The notes under the pieces were generated by a model. It searched no databases and was not told where the DNA came from. It saw nothing but the letters and a program-made list of their open reading frames with translations. Of a DNA stretch of 64,000 nt, positions 9,617 to 19,294 are shown one piece after another. The stretch is from Mycobacterium colombiense CECT 3035 (GTDB lineage: Bacteria > Actinomycetota > Actinomycetes > Mycobacteriales > Mycobacteriaceae), in contig NZ_CP020821.1 of NCBI RefSeq assembly GCF_002105755.1, forward strand, positions 3,100,001 through 3,164,000, written 5' to 3'. The stretch's first letter is position 1, and every line of letters begins with the position of its first letter. Both the position numbers and the translations under genes were made by a program.

Positions 9617-10465
9617 ATGGATTACGGGCTTGTGCTTTTTACCAGCGATCGTGGCATCTCCCCGGCGAAGGCCGCGAAGCTCGCCGACGACCACGGCTTT
9701 ACTACCTTCTACGTGCCAGAACACACCCACATTCCGGTGAAGCGCGAGGCCGCTCACCCCACGACGGGGGACGAATCGCTGCCTGACGATCGCTACATGC
9801 GGACACTAGACCCATGGGTAAGTCTGGGTGCCGCGTGCGCGGTCACCTCGCGGGTGCGCCTGTCGACGGCGGTGGCCCTGCCGGTCGAGCACGACCCGAT
9901 CACCCTGGCGAAAAGTATTGCCACCCTTGACCACCTGTCGGGCGGACGGGTGAGCCTGGGCGTCGGGTTCGGCTGGAACACCGACGAACTCGCCGACCAC
10001 AACGTGCCACCGGGCCGACGCCGCACCATGCTGCGCGAGTACCTCGAGGCGATGCGGGCGCTGTGGACCGAGGAGGAAGCCCAGTACGACGGCGAATTCG
10101 TGAAGTTCGGTCCCAGCTGGGCCTGGCCCAAGCCGGTGCAGTCACACATCCCGGTGCTGGTGGGCGCCGCGGGCAACGAGAAGAACTTCAAGTGGATCGC
10201 GCGCAGCGCCGACGGCTGGATCACCACCCCGCGCGACTTCAACATCGACGAGCCGGTGAAGCTGCTGCAGGACACCTGGGCGGCCGCGGGCCGCGACGGC
10301 GCCCCGCAGATCGTGGCGCTGGACTTCAAGCCGGTGCCCGAGAAGCTCGCCAAGTGGGCCGAGCTCGGCGTGACCGAGGTGCTGTTCGGGTTGCCGGACA
10401 AGCCCGAGGACGAGGTGGCCGCCTACGTCGAGCGGCTGGCCGGCAAGCTCCCCGCCCTGGTCTGA
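9617..10465 (+). CDS. LLM-class F420-dependent oxidoreductase (Rv0953c-type)
   Basis: A luciferase-like monooxygenase fold (TIM barrel), 282 residues, predicted to use coenzyme F420. Typical features are MDYGLVLFTSDRGISPAKAAKLADDHGF at the start, the VPEHTHIP strand, LDHLSGGRVSLGVGFGW in the cofactor region, and HIPVLVGAAGNEKNFKWIA. The ATG of MDYGLVLF is chosen because conservation begins there; the 68 in-frame codons upstream are not conserved in kind. The KstR-type operator immediately upstream suggests derepression by sterol-derived CoA thioesters. The substrate is unknown. It is convergent with the thiolase-like gene (3-base gap). Confidence 0.9.
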   Translation: MDYGLVLFTSDRGISPAKAAKLADDHGFTTFYVPEHTHIPVKREAAHPTTGDESLPDDRYMRTLDPWVSLGAACAVTSRVRLSTAVALPVEHDPITLAKSIATLDHLSGGRVSLGVGFGWNTDELADHNVPPGRRRTMLREYLEAMRALWTEEEAQYDGEFVKFGPSWAWPKPVQSHIPVLVGAAGNEKNFKWIARSADGWITTPRDFNIDEPVKLLQDTWAAAGRDGAPQIVALDFKPVPEKLAKWAELGVTEVLFGLPDKPEDEVAAYVERLAGKLPALV

Positions 10466-10468
10466 CGC

Positions 10469-11992
10469 TCAGGCCAGCGTGACCCGGTTGTCCTTCTCGG
10501 TCGGCCGGACCACGATCGACGCCCCGAGCGGCTCGCCCTCGCTGAGCAGGCCGACCAGATCGGGGTCCTCGCTCAGGGCCAGGAAGCGGCTGCCGTCGTC
10601 GAGCCGGCCGACGATGAGGCCGGTGTGCACCGGCCAGTCGTAGCGCACCGTGTAGGTCTCGATCCTCGCCCGACCATCGGCCTTGATGGTCACCGGCATC
10701 TTGGGGCGGGCGGCGACCTCGGCGCGCAGTGCGGCGCCGTTGTCGGGCTTCCAGTTCACCGGCGTGGTCGAGTACACCCCGACGGAGTACTTGCTCATGA
10801 TCCCGCCGTTCGCGGCGACCAGGCCGAATTGCCCCGGCAGGTCCCGCATTTCGCTGACCGTCTCGGCGATGCCGTGCAGTGAGTAGTTGTTGCCCGGTCC
10901 GCCGAAGTACGGCAGGCCGCCGGTGAGCGTCAGCCCGCGCGGATCGTCGGTGGCCAGACCCATTCCGTCGCAGAAGTTGAACACCGGCACCGGGAAGCAG
11001 CTGTACAGGTCGAAGGTCGAGACGTCGTCGATGCCGACACCGGCCCCGGCGAGAGCTTCGGTGACGGCCAATACCGAAGCCGAGTTGTACGTCAGGTCGA
11101 GGCGGTCCAGCAGGGGCTGGTCCACCATGTCGGCGTGGCCGTGCAGGAACACCCAGCGCTCCTCGGGCACGCCGAGCCGCCGCGCGGCCGCCACCGACAT
11201 CAGCAGCGCGGCCGCACCCTGGTTGACCTGGTCGCGGGCCACCAGCAGCCGCGGGTACGGATCGCAGATCATCCGGTTGGACGCCGTGACGGTGATCAAC
11301 TCGTCGACGCCGCGCTCCACCGGAGAGGACGCGAACGGATTCTTCGCCGCCACTTTGGTGAACGGGGCGAAGAGTTCGCCCATCTGGCGCCGGTAGTCCG
11401 CCACGCTCAGGCCCAGCCGGGCGCGGCGCGCGTTCTCCAGCAGGCCGTACTGGGCGGGCGCCCCGATCAGGCCGTGCGCGACGGTGTAGTCATCGAACAA
11501 CCCGTCGTAGCCGAAGCCCCGGTCCTCGAGCGAACCTTCTACCGTGTCGGAGTGGTCCGGCTTCTCCCGGTCCGCGAAATACCGGATGCTGGAAGTGTTT
11601 TCGGAGCCGAAGATCATCACGACCTCGGCCTTACCCGAGGCGATGACGCCGGCGAACTCGGTGACCAGATGCTGGGGGCCCTGGCCGCCGATGGGCTCGA
11701 GAACCGCGCGCGCCGGTGCGGCACCGATGCGTTCGGCCACCGACCGCGGGTAGTTGTTGGACTTGCCCATCGGCGCGGGTGTGCGCCCGGAGAGCTCGAA
11801 CTGCCGGATTGCGGCGACGGTGTCGATCGCCGCGGCGACCGCGCTGGCGTCGGCCCCGCAGTCGTGCAGTGCGGCCTGCGCCGCCGCCGTCGCCAATTCG
11901 ACCGACGACATGCCGCGGTAGCCGGAGTCCTCGATGCGCTCGGTGAACTGGCCCACCCCGACGATGACGGGGGTGTTCGGGTCGAGATTCAT
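10469..11992 (-). CDS. Thiolase-like protein type 1 (TLP1) with extra C-terminal domain
   Basis: A 507-residue thiolase-superfamily protein. The thiolase fold begins NTPVIVGVGQFTERI and runs to about residue 410, with GGLPYFGGPGNNYSLHGIAE where normal thiolases carry the catalytic GHP loop. The last ~85 residues (GRARIETYTVRYDWPVHTG) match the additional C-terminal domain of TLP1 proteins. The segment IGGQGPQHLVTEFAGVIASGK, where the reactive Cys normally sits, has no Cys, so degradative thiolase activity is doubtful. The start is the ATG of MNLDPNTP; its ribosome site is weak. As far as I recall, H37Rv has no gene here between Rv0953c and sucD. Confidence 0.85.
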   Translation of the reverse strand: MNLDPNTPVIVGVGQFTERIEDSGYRGMSSVELATAAAQAALHDCGADASAVAAAIDTVAAIRQFELSGRTPAPMGKSNNYPRSVAERIGAAPARAVLEPIGGQGPQHLVTEFAGVIASGKAEVVMIFGSENTSSIRYFADREKPDHSDTVEGSLEDRGFGYDGLFDDYTVAHGLIGAPAQYGLLENARRARLGLSVADYRRQMGELFAPFTKVAAKNPFASSPVERGVDELITVTASNRMICDPYPRLLVARDQVNQGAAALLMSVAAARRLGVPEERWVFLHGHADMVDQPLLDRLDLTYNSASVLAVTEALAGAGVGIDDVSTFDLYSCFPVPVFNFCDGMGLATDDPRGLTLTGGLPYFGGPGNNYSLHGIAETVSEMRDLPGQFGLVAANGGIMSKYSVGVYSTTPVNWKPDNGAALRAEVAARPKMPVTIKADGRARIETYTVRYDWPVHTGLIVGRLDDGSRFLALSEDPDLVGLLSEGEPLGASIVVRPTEKDNRVTLA

Positions 11993-12017
11993 AGACCCAC
12001 TATCTACCGAGGGTCGG

Positions 12018-12037
12018 GCCCCGGCCAAATCCGGGGC
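12018..12037. terminator. GC-rich hairpin downstream of sucD
   Basis: GCCCCGG, a six-base loop and CCGGGGC form a perfect 7 bp stem between the end of sucD and the start of the TLP1 gene, both read leftward. There is no T tract, as is common in mycobacteria. It could terminate sucCD transcription before TLP1. Confidence 0.4.
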
Positions 12038-12109
12038 TCGACGCACGGCTCGAAAGTGGCGGCCCGCTTCGCCCGGCTACGCCGCGCTCGCGATCGCCAC
12101 GGTCGGCCC

Positions 12110-13012
<903 letters not shown>

Positions 13013-13024
13013 CTCTTGTGTCCC

Positions 13025-14188
13025 TTACTTGTTCGCCAGCTCGGCGGCTTTGTCGGCACCGGCGTCCATGGTCTCGGCCTGGATCACCAGCGGGTGGTTG
13101 GCTTGGGCCAGGATGCGCCGGCCTTCGTCGACGTTGTTGCCGTCGAGCCGGACCACGAGCGGCTTGTTGGCCTCGTCGCCGAGCATGTTCAGCGCGGTCA
13201 CGATGCCGTTGGCGACGGCGTCGCAGGACGTGATGCCGCCGAAGACGTTCACGAACACGCTCTTGACCTGCTTGTCGTTCAGGATGACGTCGAGGCCCGC
13301 GGCCATCACCTCGGCCGACGCGCCACCACCGATGTCGAGGAAGTTGGCCGGCTTGACCCCGCCGTGCTTCTCGCCCGCGTAGGCGACGACGTCGAGCGTC
13401 GACATCACCAGGCCCGCACCGTTACCGATGATGCCGACCGAGCCGTCGAGCTTGACGTAGTTGAGGTCGTGCTCCTTTGCCTTGAGCTCCAGCGGGTCGG
13501 TGGCGTCGCGGTCCTCGAACTCGGCGTGGCCGGGCTGGCGGAAGTCGGCGTTGGCGTCCAGGGTGACCTTGCCGTCCAGCGCCAGAATGCGGTCCTCGGG
13601 ATCGCGCACCAACGGGTTGACCTCGACCAGCGTGGCGTCCTCGGCGACGAAGACCTCCCACAGCTTGTTGATGGTGACCGCGGCGGCGTCGAGCACCTCG
13701 GCGGGCAGGTGACCCTGCTCGGCGATGGAACGCGCGGTCGCCAGGTCGACGCCCTTGACGGCGTCCACCGGGACCTTGGCCAGCCGCTCGGGCTTGGTAG
13801 CGGCCACCTCTTCGATCTCCATGCCGCCCTCGACTGAGCACATGGCCAGGTAGGTGCGGTTGGCGCGGTCCAGCAGGAAGGAGATGTAGTACTCCTCGGC
13901 GATGTCGCTGGCCTCGGCGACCAGCAGCTTCTTCACCACGTGTCCCTTGATGTCGAGACCGAGGATGTTCTTGGCGTGCTCGTAGGCGTCGTCGGGCGTC
14001 GCGGCGTACTTGACGCCACCCGCCTTGCCGCGTCCGCCGACCTTCACCTGCGCTTTGACCATCACCGGACGACCGATCTCGGTGGCGATCTCGCGAGCGC
14101 CCTCGGCGGTGTCGGTCACGCGTCCCGGCGTAGTCGGTACGTTGTGCTTGGCGAACAATTCTTTTGCTTGATACTCGAAAAGGTCCAT
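13025..14188 (-). CDS. sucC: Succinyl-CoA ligase (ADP-forming), beta subunit
   Basis: The nucleotide-binding beta subunit, 387 residues, the exact length expected for mycobacteria. It begins [18 protein letters not shown] (ATP-grasp N-terminal) and contains [17 protein letters not shown] for ATP binding. The C-terminal ligase domain has DIGGGASAE and [10 protein letters not shown]. The start at MDLFEY is fixed by conservation. A CRP-like site lies about 160 bases upstream in the shared divergent region with the M23 peptidase gene. Confidence 0.97.
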   Translation of the reverse strand: MDLFEYQAKELFAKHNVPTTPGRVTDTAEGAREIATEIGRPVMVKAQVKVGGRGKAGGVKYAATPDDAYEHAKNILGLDIKGHVVKKLLVAEASDIAEEYYISFLLDRANRTYLAMCSVEGGMEIEEVAATKPERLAKVPVDAVKGVDLATARSIAEQGHLPAEVLDAAAVTINKLWEVFVAEDATLVEVNPLVRDPEDRILALDGKVTLDANADFRQPGHAEFEDRDATDPLELKAKEHDLNYVKLDGSVGIIGNGAGLVMSTLDVVAYAGEKHGGVKPANFLDIGGGASAEVMAAGLDVILNDKQVKSVFVNVFGGITSCDAVANGIVTALNMLGDEANKPLVVRLDGNNVDEGRRILAQANHPLVIQAETMDAGADKAAELANK

Positions 14189-14346
14189 GGACTCTCTGTC
14201 TTCGCTCGACTCAACTACTAGGCCTCTTGGTGGGCGGTGCCGCACTCGGCAACTCGCACGGACGAACTGTATCCACCCCTCGAACGGCTTTGACCGCCGC
14301 GTCCGCCGATGTGGCACAGCTCACCGGCTATGGGTTGACCGCCCCC

Positions 14347-14360
14347 GTGATCCAAATCAC
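14347..14360. promoter_or_regulatory. CRP/Rv3676-type binding site
   Basis: GTGATCCAAATCAC, flanked as cGTGA-N6-TCACa, matches the mycobacterial cAMP receptor protein consensus TGTGA-N6-TCACA at nine of ten positions. It lies between the divergent sucC (start 159 bases to the left) and the M23 peptidase gene (start 77 bases to the right). It could control either or both. Confidence 0.6.
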
Positions 14361-14436
14361 AATTCCGGCCGGATTTTCCATCGAGGTTGCCAGCCCCGCG
14401 CGTTAGCGGATACCTTCCTAGGGTCCAGATAACGTT

Positions 14437-15567
14437 ATGGTCACGATACGAGGACATTTCAGGTTGTCCCAGCACCGTTTTGCCCGGCCTTCTGCCGTAA
14501 CTGAAGGCGTCGTGAGGGTAGGTCGCGCCGCAGGCGCCCGGTGGGCCGACGCACCGCATCGCACCGAAGTCACCGAGATCCTTCCGCTCGACGGGTTCGA
14601 TTTCGACGACTTCGAGTACAGCGATGACGCCGGCGATCTCGGCGATTTGGACTTCAGCAACGACTCACCGTTCGACAACGAGGCGCAGGTGCTGCTGGCG
14701 CCCGAGCTCGACGACCTCCACGAGGCCGACGACGTACGCCCGGCATGGCTGGCCGCACCGGTCACCGAGGTGCTGCCGCGGGTAGTCGTCGAACCGCGCA
14801 CCGAGCGGCGTCTCGAGCGCTCGCACACCACCGACGTCGTCGGCGTCGCCCGCCGCGGCGGGCAGCACCGCAAGCAACCGACCAGCGCGGCCCGGGGCCG
14901 GCTGCTGATCTCGGCGATGGCCGCCGGCGCCGCCGCCGCGGCCGCCCACACCGCCACCAGCCACGCCGACACCCCCAAGACCGACGCCGTGCTGACCGCC
15001 AACGCGTCCGCGCTCACCGGCGGCGCGGGCGGCAGCAGCACCGTCCGCGGCCCCCAGGTGATCGCCGCGGCGCCGGCAGCGACCGCCGCGCTGCACAACC
15101 AGGAGCTCGCCAAGGGCGTCGCCTTCGCCAACGATCGCGCTCAGCGCGAGGCCCGGCTGTCGCAGCCGCTCTACGTGATGCCGACCAAGGGCATCTTCAC
15201 CTCCAACTTCGGTTACCGCTGGGGTGTGCTGCACGCCGGCATCGACCTGGCCAACTCGATCGGAACACCGATCTACGCGGTGTCCGACGGCGTCGTCATC
15301 GACTCCGGCCCGGCCAGCGGCTACGGCATGCTGGTCAAGCTGCGGCACGCCGACGGCACGGTCACGCTCTACGGCCACATCAACACCACGCTGGTCAGCG
15401 TCGGTGAGCGCGTGATGGCCGGCGACCAGATCGCCACCATGGGCAACCGGGGCAATTCGACCGGCCCGCACCTGCATTTCGAGGTGTTGCAGGGCGGCAG
15501 CGAACGGATAGACCCCGTGCCGTGGCTCGCTAAGCGTGGTCTTATGGTCGGCAACTACGCTGGTTGA
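14437..15567 (+). CDS. M23-family peptidase (LytM-like), Rv0950c-type
   Basis: A predicted envelope peptidase of 376 residues. The N-terminal ~155 residues are acidic and disordered ([20 protein letters not shown]). A hydrophobic Ala-rich segment ([16 protein letters not shown]) then acts as signal or anchor, and a C-terminal M23 domain follows. The zinc ligands are visible: His and Asp in [10 protein letters not shown] and the HLH of GPHLHFEV. All are present, so it is probably an active Zn endopeptidase acting on peptidoglycan cross-bridges. The ATG at 14437 gives a protein longer than the H37Rv homologue (about 332 residues by recollection), so a later start is possible. Confidence 0.88.
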   Translation: MVTIRGHFRLSQHRFARPSAVTEGVVRVGRAAGARWADAPHRTEVTEILPLDGFDFDDFEYSDDAGDLGDLDFSNDSPFDNEAQVLLAPELDDLHEADDVRPAWLAAPVTEVLPRVVVEPRTERRLERSHTTDVVGVARRGGQHRKQPTSAARGRLLISAMAAGAAAAAAHTATSHADTPKTDAVLTANASALTGGAGGSSTVRGPQVIAAAPAATAALHNQELAKGVAFANDRAQREARLSQPLYVMPTKGIFTSNFGYRWGVLHAGIDLANSIGTPIYAVSDGVVIDSGPASGYGMLVKLRHADGTVTLYGHINTTLVSVGERVMAGDQIATMGNRGNSTGPHLHFEVLQGGSERIDPVPWLAKRGLMVGNYAG

Positions 15568-15568
15568 G

Positions 15569-16159
15569 GTGACCGCGCCGAACGAAGAAAACTCCGGCCC
15601 GCGTACGCCCGAGCCCACGCCCGAGCACGATTCGCCCTCCGAGTCACGGACGCGAATCATCCGGCGCGCGCCGACCGGTCCCATCCCGACCACCCCGGAC
15701 AGTCCGACCACCCACTTCGCCACGCAATCGGCGGCCTACCGGGCCGGTTCCCGTCCGGGTCGCACCGGCTATGCCGGAGTGCCTGCCCTCGAGCCCACCG
15801 ATCGGACGGCCGTCGCCGCGTGCGCGGTGAGCATCGTCAGCGGCTGGGCCACCTCGGTGGTGGCCACCGACCTGATCGCCGGCTGGTGGCGAACCGACCG
15901 CCTGTTCTGCATCGCGGTCGCCTTCCTGGCCCTGGTGTTCGCCGGCACCACGGTGTCGGGCGTGATCCTGTTGCTGCAGCGCCGATCGATCAGCCGCTAC
16001 CTCCTGATGGCCGGCGCGCTGGTCGCCTTCCTCACCTACATCGGGGTGTTCATCGCCGGCGCCCGCGTCGCGTGGGTGGTGCACCTGCTGCCGATATTGC
16101 CGATCGCCACGGTCGTGCTGGTGCTGCTGCCGCAGACCAAACGCTGGCTGGAGGCCTAG
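15569..16159 (+). CDS. Small integral membrane protein
   Basis: A 196-residue protein of unknown function. About 80 hydrophilic Pro/Thr/Ser-rich residues precede four predicted transmembrane helices: AAVAACAVSIVSGWATSVV, LFCIAVAFLALVFAG, YLLMAGALVAFLTYIGVFIAG and VVHLLPILPIATVVLVLL. I prefer the GTG of (V)TAPNEENS, one base after the M23 stop, because it gives direct coupling and the upstream residues are not plausible. Co-expression with the M23 peptidase suggests an envelope role. It is convergent with uvrD1 (21-base gap). Confidence 0.75.
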   Translation: MTAPNEENSGPRTPEPTPEHDSPSESRTRIIRRAPTGPIPTTPDSPTTHFATQSAAYRAGSRPGRTGYAGVPALEPTDRTAVAACAVSIVSGWATSVVATDLIAGWWRTDRLFCIAVAFLALVFAGTTVSGVILLLQRRSISRYLLMAGALVAFLTYIGVFIAGARVAWVVHLLPILPIATVVLVLLPQTKRWLEA

Positions 16160-16180
16160 ACCTGCGCCGAATCCGGCAGG

Positions 16181-18505
16181 CTAGAGCTTGCTGATCGGGG
16201 CGTGGTTGTGCATCAGCTTCACCCGCCCGGAGCTGCCGAAGTCGATCAGCGACATCGCCGATTCACCGACGCCGGACACCTCCTCGACCCGGCCCAGGCC
16301 GTACTTGTCGTGGGTCACCCGGTCGCCGGCCGCGAGCACCAGTAGCGGCCGCTTGCTCGTCCCCGAGCGGGTCGGGGCCGCCCGCGGCGTGCCGAACCGG
16401 CCGGCGCCACTCACCGGCGCGCTGAACGACGGAGCCGGGGCGGTGCGCCGCCATTCGATGAGCTCCTGCGGAATCTCTTGCAGGAAGCGCGATTCCGGGT
16501 TGAGCATCGGCTGCCCCCAGGACGACCGGACGATGGCCCTGCTCACGTAGAGCCGTTGCCGCGCCCGAGTGATCCCGACGTAGGCCAGCCGCCGCTCCTC
16601 GGAGAGCTCGACCGGATCGTCCAGCGACCGCATGTGCGGGAACATTCCGTCTTCCCAGCCGGTCACGAACACCACCGGAAACTCCAGACCCTTCGCGGTG
16701 TGCAGCGTCATCAGGGTCACCATGCCGGCGTCGTCCTCGGGGATCTCGTCGCTGTCGGAGACCAGCGAGACCCGTTCCAAGAACTCCGCCAGCACACCGG
16801 TGTCCGGCACGTCTTCGTCCTCGGGCGTTTGCAGCGACTCACCCAGCGCGGCGGCGTTGGCCCGGTCGGTGCTGAATTCGTGTGCCACGCTGACGAGTTC
16901 GTTCAGGTTGTCCAACCGCGCGAGCTCTTGGGGATCGGTGGACGACTCGAGTTCCCGGCGGTAGCCGGTGCGTTCGAGCACCGACTCGACCAGGTCTCCG
17001 AGATCGTCGTCCAGCCGGCCGCGCAGCTCGTCGAGCAGCTCGACGAAACCGGCGATCGCCTTCTCCGCACGCGAATTCAGCATCGGCACTTTGCCTTCGG
17101 CCGCGGCCACGAGCGCGTCGGCGAAGCCGGCGCCGGTGTTCTCGGCGTACACCGCCACGCAGGCCTCCGCGCGATCGCCGATGCCCCGCCGCGGGGTGTT
17201 GAGGATCCGCCGCATGCTGACCGCGTCCCCGGGGTTGTCCAGCACCCGCAGGTAGGCGACGATGTCGCGAATCTCCTTGCGCTCGTAAAAGCGCACTCCG
17301 CCAACGACTTTGTAGGGAATTCCGGCGCGGATGAACACCTCTTCGAACGACCGCGACGAATTGTTGGTGCGGTAGAAGACGGCGACGTCGTTGTAGGTGA
17401 TCTCGCCCTTCTGGGCGAGCGCGTCGATCTCCTCGGCGACGAAGCGGGCCTCGTCGTGCTCGTTGTCGGCGACGTAACCGACGATCAGCTCACCGGCACC
17501 TTCGGCGGTCCACAGCCGCTTGTCGCGACGGCCGGTGTTGCGGGCGATCACCGAGTTGGCCGCGGACAGGATGTTCTGCGTCGAGCGGTAATTCTGTTCC
17601 AGCAGAATGGTTGTCGCGTCCGGATAGTCGCGCTCGAAGTCCTCGATGTTGCGGATCGTGGCGCCGCGGAACGCATAGATCGACTGGTCGGCATCGCCGA
17701 CGACGCACAGTTCGCCGGGGGGGACGCCGTCCTCGGTATCGGTGCCCACCAACTCCCGCACCAGCACGTACTGCGCGTGGTTGGTGTCCTGGTACTCGTC
17801 GACGAGGACGTGCCGGAACCGCCGCCGGTAGTGCTGGGCGACCTGCGGGAAGGCCCGCAGCACCGCCACGGTTTCCCCGATCAGGTCGTCGAAGTCCAGG
17901 GCGTTGGCCGCCCGCAACCGGCGCTGGTATTCGCCGTAGACGCTGGCCACCGTGCGGGACAGCTCGTCGGAATCGTCGGTCAGGTTGCCCACCGCCTGCG
18001 CGGGGTCGATCAGCTCGTTCTTCAAATTGGAAATGGCGTTGGCCAGCAGCCGGGGCGAGTAGCGCTTGATGTCGAGCCCCATGTCGCGCCCGATCATCTG
18101 CAGCAGGCGCCGCGAGTCGTCGGCGTCGTAGATGGAGAAGTTGGAGTTGAGGCCCTCGATCAGGGACGCCTGGTTGCGCAGGATGCGCACGCAGGTCGAG
18201 TGGAAGGTGGACACCCACATGGCGCGGGCCCGGTTGCCCACCAGCCGCACCACCCGTTCGCGCATCTCCGCGGCGGCCTTGTTGGTGAAGGTGATGGCCA
18301 GCACCTGGCCGACCCCGACCCCGCGCTCCGCGATCAGGTAGGCGATACGGCGGGTCAACACCGCGGTCTTCCCCGAACCGGCACCCGCGACGATCAGCAG
18401 GGGCGAACCCTCATGCACCACCGCCTGGCGCTGTTGCGGGTTGAGTCCCTCGAGCAGTTGATCTGCTTCCGAGGCCGGCTTGGCATCTGTTGCGTGCACA
18501 CTCAT
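16181..18505 (-). CDS. uvrD1: ATP-dependent DNA helicase UvrD1/PcrA
   Basis: A superfamily 1A helicase of 774 residues. Motifs in order: I (AGAGSGKT), II (DEYQDTNHAQY), III (VVGDADQSIYAFRGA), IV (LLEQNYRST), V (LHTAKGLEFPVVF), VI (ERRLAYVGITRARQRLY). The C-terminal segment GDRVTHDKYGLGRVEEVSG is the Tudor-like domain found in PcrA and UvrD. In mycobacteria UvrD1 acts in nucleotide excision repair, stimulated by Ku, and ku is elsewhere in this window. The ATG of MSVHATDAKP begins the frame. Confidence 0.96.
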   Translation of the reverse strand: MSVHATDAKPASEADQLLEGLNPQQRQAVVHEGSPLLIVAGAGSGKTAVLTRRIAYLIAERGVGVGQVLAITFTNKAAAEMRERVVRLVGNRARAMWVSTFHSTCVRILRNQASLIEGLNSNFSIYDADDSRRLLQMIGRDMGLDIKRYSPRLLANAISNLKNELIDPAQAVGNLTDDSDELSRTVASVYGEYQRRLRAANALDFDDLIGETVAVLRAFPQVAQHYRRRFRHVLVDEYQDTNHAQYVLVRELVGTDTEDGVPPGELCVVGDADQSIYAFRGATIRNIEDFERDYPDATTILLEQNYRSTQNILSAANSVIARNTGRRDKRLWTAEGAGELIVGYVADNEHDEARFVAEEIDALAQKGEITYNDVAVFYRTNNSSRSFEEVFIRAGIPYKVVGGVRFYERKEIRDIVAYLRVLDNPGDAVSMRRILNTPRRGIGDRAEACVAVYAENTGAGFADALVAAAEGKVPMLNSRAEKAIAGFVELLDELRGRLDDDLGDLVESVLERTGYRRELESSTDPQELARLDNLNELVSVAHEFSTDRANAAALGESLQTPEDEDVPDTGVLAEFLERVSLVSDSDEIPEDDAGMVTLMTLHTAKGLEFPVVFVTGWEDGMFPHMRSLDDPVELSEERRLAYVGITRARQRLYVSRAIVRSSWGQPMLNPESRFLQEIPQELIEWRRTAPAPSFSAPVSGAGRFGTPRAAPTRSGTSKRPLLVLAAGDRVTHDKYGLGRVEEVSGVGESAMSLIDFGSSGRVKLMHNHAPISKL

Positions 18506-18895
18506 GTCAGTCCAAACTTACCGCCGCCCACCGACGCCCAGCGCCGTGGCATCAGACCAGGCTAGTGGCCCGCGCGGCCGGGACGGAGTCACTGGGACCC
18601 CTGAGATTCGGCGTGTCGGAATCGCGTTTGAAACCGGATCCGGCGCGGCGGCGTAATTGCACCCAAGTCCAAAAAGCCCAGCTTAAGGACGTTTTTTTTG
18701 CGCGCTTACCACTTTTAGTGGCAGACTCGATTCGTGCTCAACGTGCAGTGTCGGCGACGCTCCTCGACTCAGGAGTGGCGCCGCCGATTTCCCTGCGGGT
18801 ACCGGTTCGCGGTGCCCGTGGCCTAACTGCTTCCGCAGAGCCCCGTGGTCCGCTTCCGGCACTCGGGGCTCGTCGTTTGTGAGGCCCGATACTGC
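18506..18895. other. Intergenic region between uvrD1 and the chorismate mutase gene
   Basis: About 390 bases lie between two divergent genes with no convincing coding frame. Visible are a run of eight T at about 18692-18699 and a short perfect inverted repeat, CCACT-TTT-AGTGG, at 18709-18721. Local composition around 18690-18720 is AT-richer than the surroundings, as expected for a promoter region. Nothing else is recognised. Confidence 0.5.
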
Positions 18896-19216
18896 ATGAG
18901 ACCAGAACCCCCACATCACGACGAAGACGCGGAGTCAGCAGAGATGGACAGCGACACGGTGCAGACCCAAGAGGTCACCGACATCGACGAGTTGCGCCAC
19001 GAGATCGACCGGCTGGACGCCGCGATTCTCGCAGCGGTGCAGCGACGCACCCAGGTGTCCCAGGCGATCGGAAAGGCGCGGATGGCGTCCGGCGGCACCC
19101 GGCTGGTCCACAGCCGCGAAATGAAGGTCATCGAGCGGTACAGCGAGCTCGGTCCCGAGGGCAAGGACCTGGCGATACTGCTGCTGCGGTTGGGCAGGGG
19201 CCGGCTCGGTCACTGA
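18896..19216 (+). CDS. aroQ: Chorismate mutase, AroQ-delta subclass (Rv0948c-type)
   Basis: It converts chorismate to prephenate at the entry to Phe/Tyr synthesis. The product is 106 residues, all-helical, cytosolic and without a signal peptide. Helix 1 is LRHEIDRLDAAILAAVQRR, then QAIGKARMASGG, and the C terminus is LLLRLGRGRLGH. In M. tuberculosis this enzyme is weak alone and is activated by complex formation with the DAHP synthase AroG. The C-terminal RLGH needed for that interface is intact. The ATG of MRPEPPHH is chosen because M. tuberculosis starts there; the 17 upstream codons are not conserved. Confidence 0.95.
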   Translation: MRPEPPHHDEDAESAEMDSDTVQTQEVTDIDELRHEIDRLDAAILAAVQRRTQVSQAIGKARMASGGTRLVHSREMKVIERYSELGPEGKDLAILLLRLGRGRLGH

Positions 19217-19294
19217 CCTCGGGGGTTCAATCGGTGGGCCCAGAGCCCGCAGCCATACCTGGCTCCGTCACGCCACAGCCCATAGGGTCGAGGC

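Noticed and set aside
14189..14436. Extended N terminus of sucC starting at 14317
   Set aside because: The added 43 residues are not part of the conserved SucC start (MDLFEYQ) and would cover the CRP-type site.
16478..18565. 695-residue frame opposite uvrD1
   Set aside because: Antisense to a helicase with all motifs intact; translation is His/Arg/Val-rich noise.
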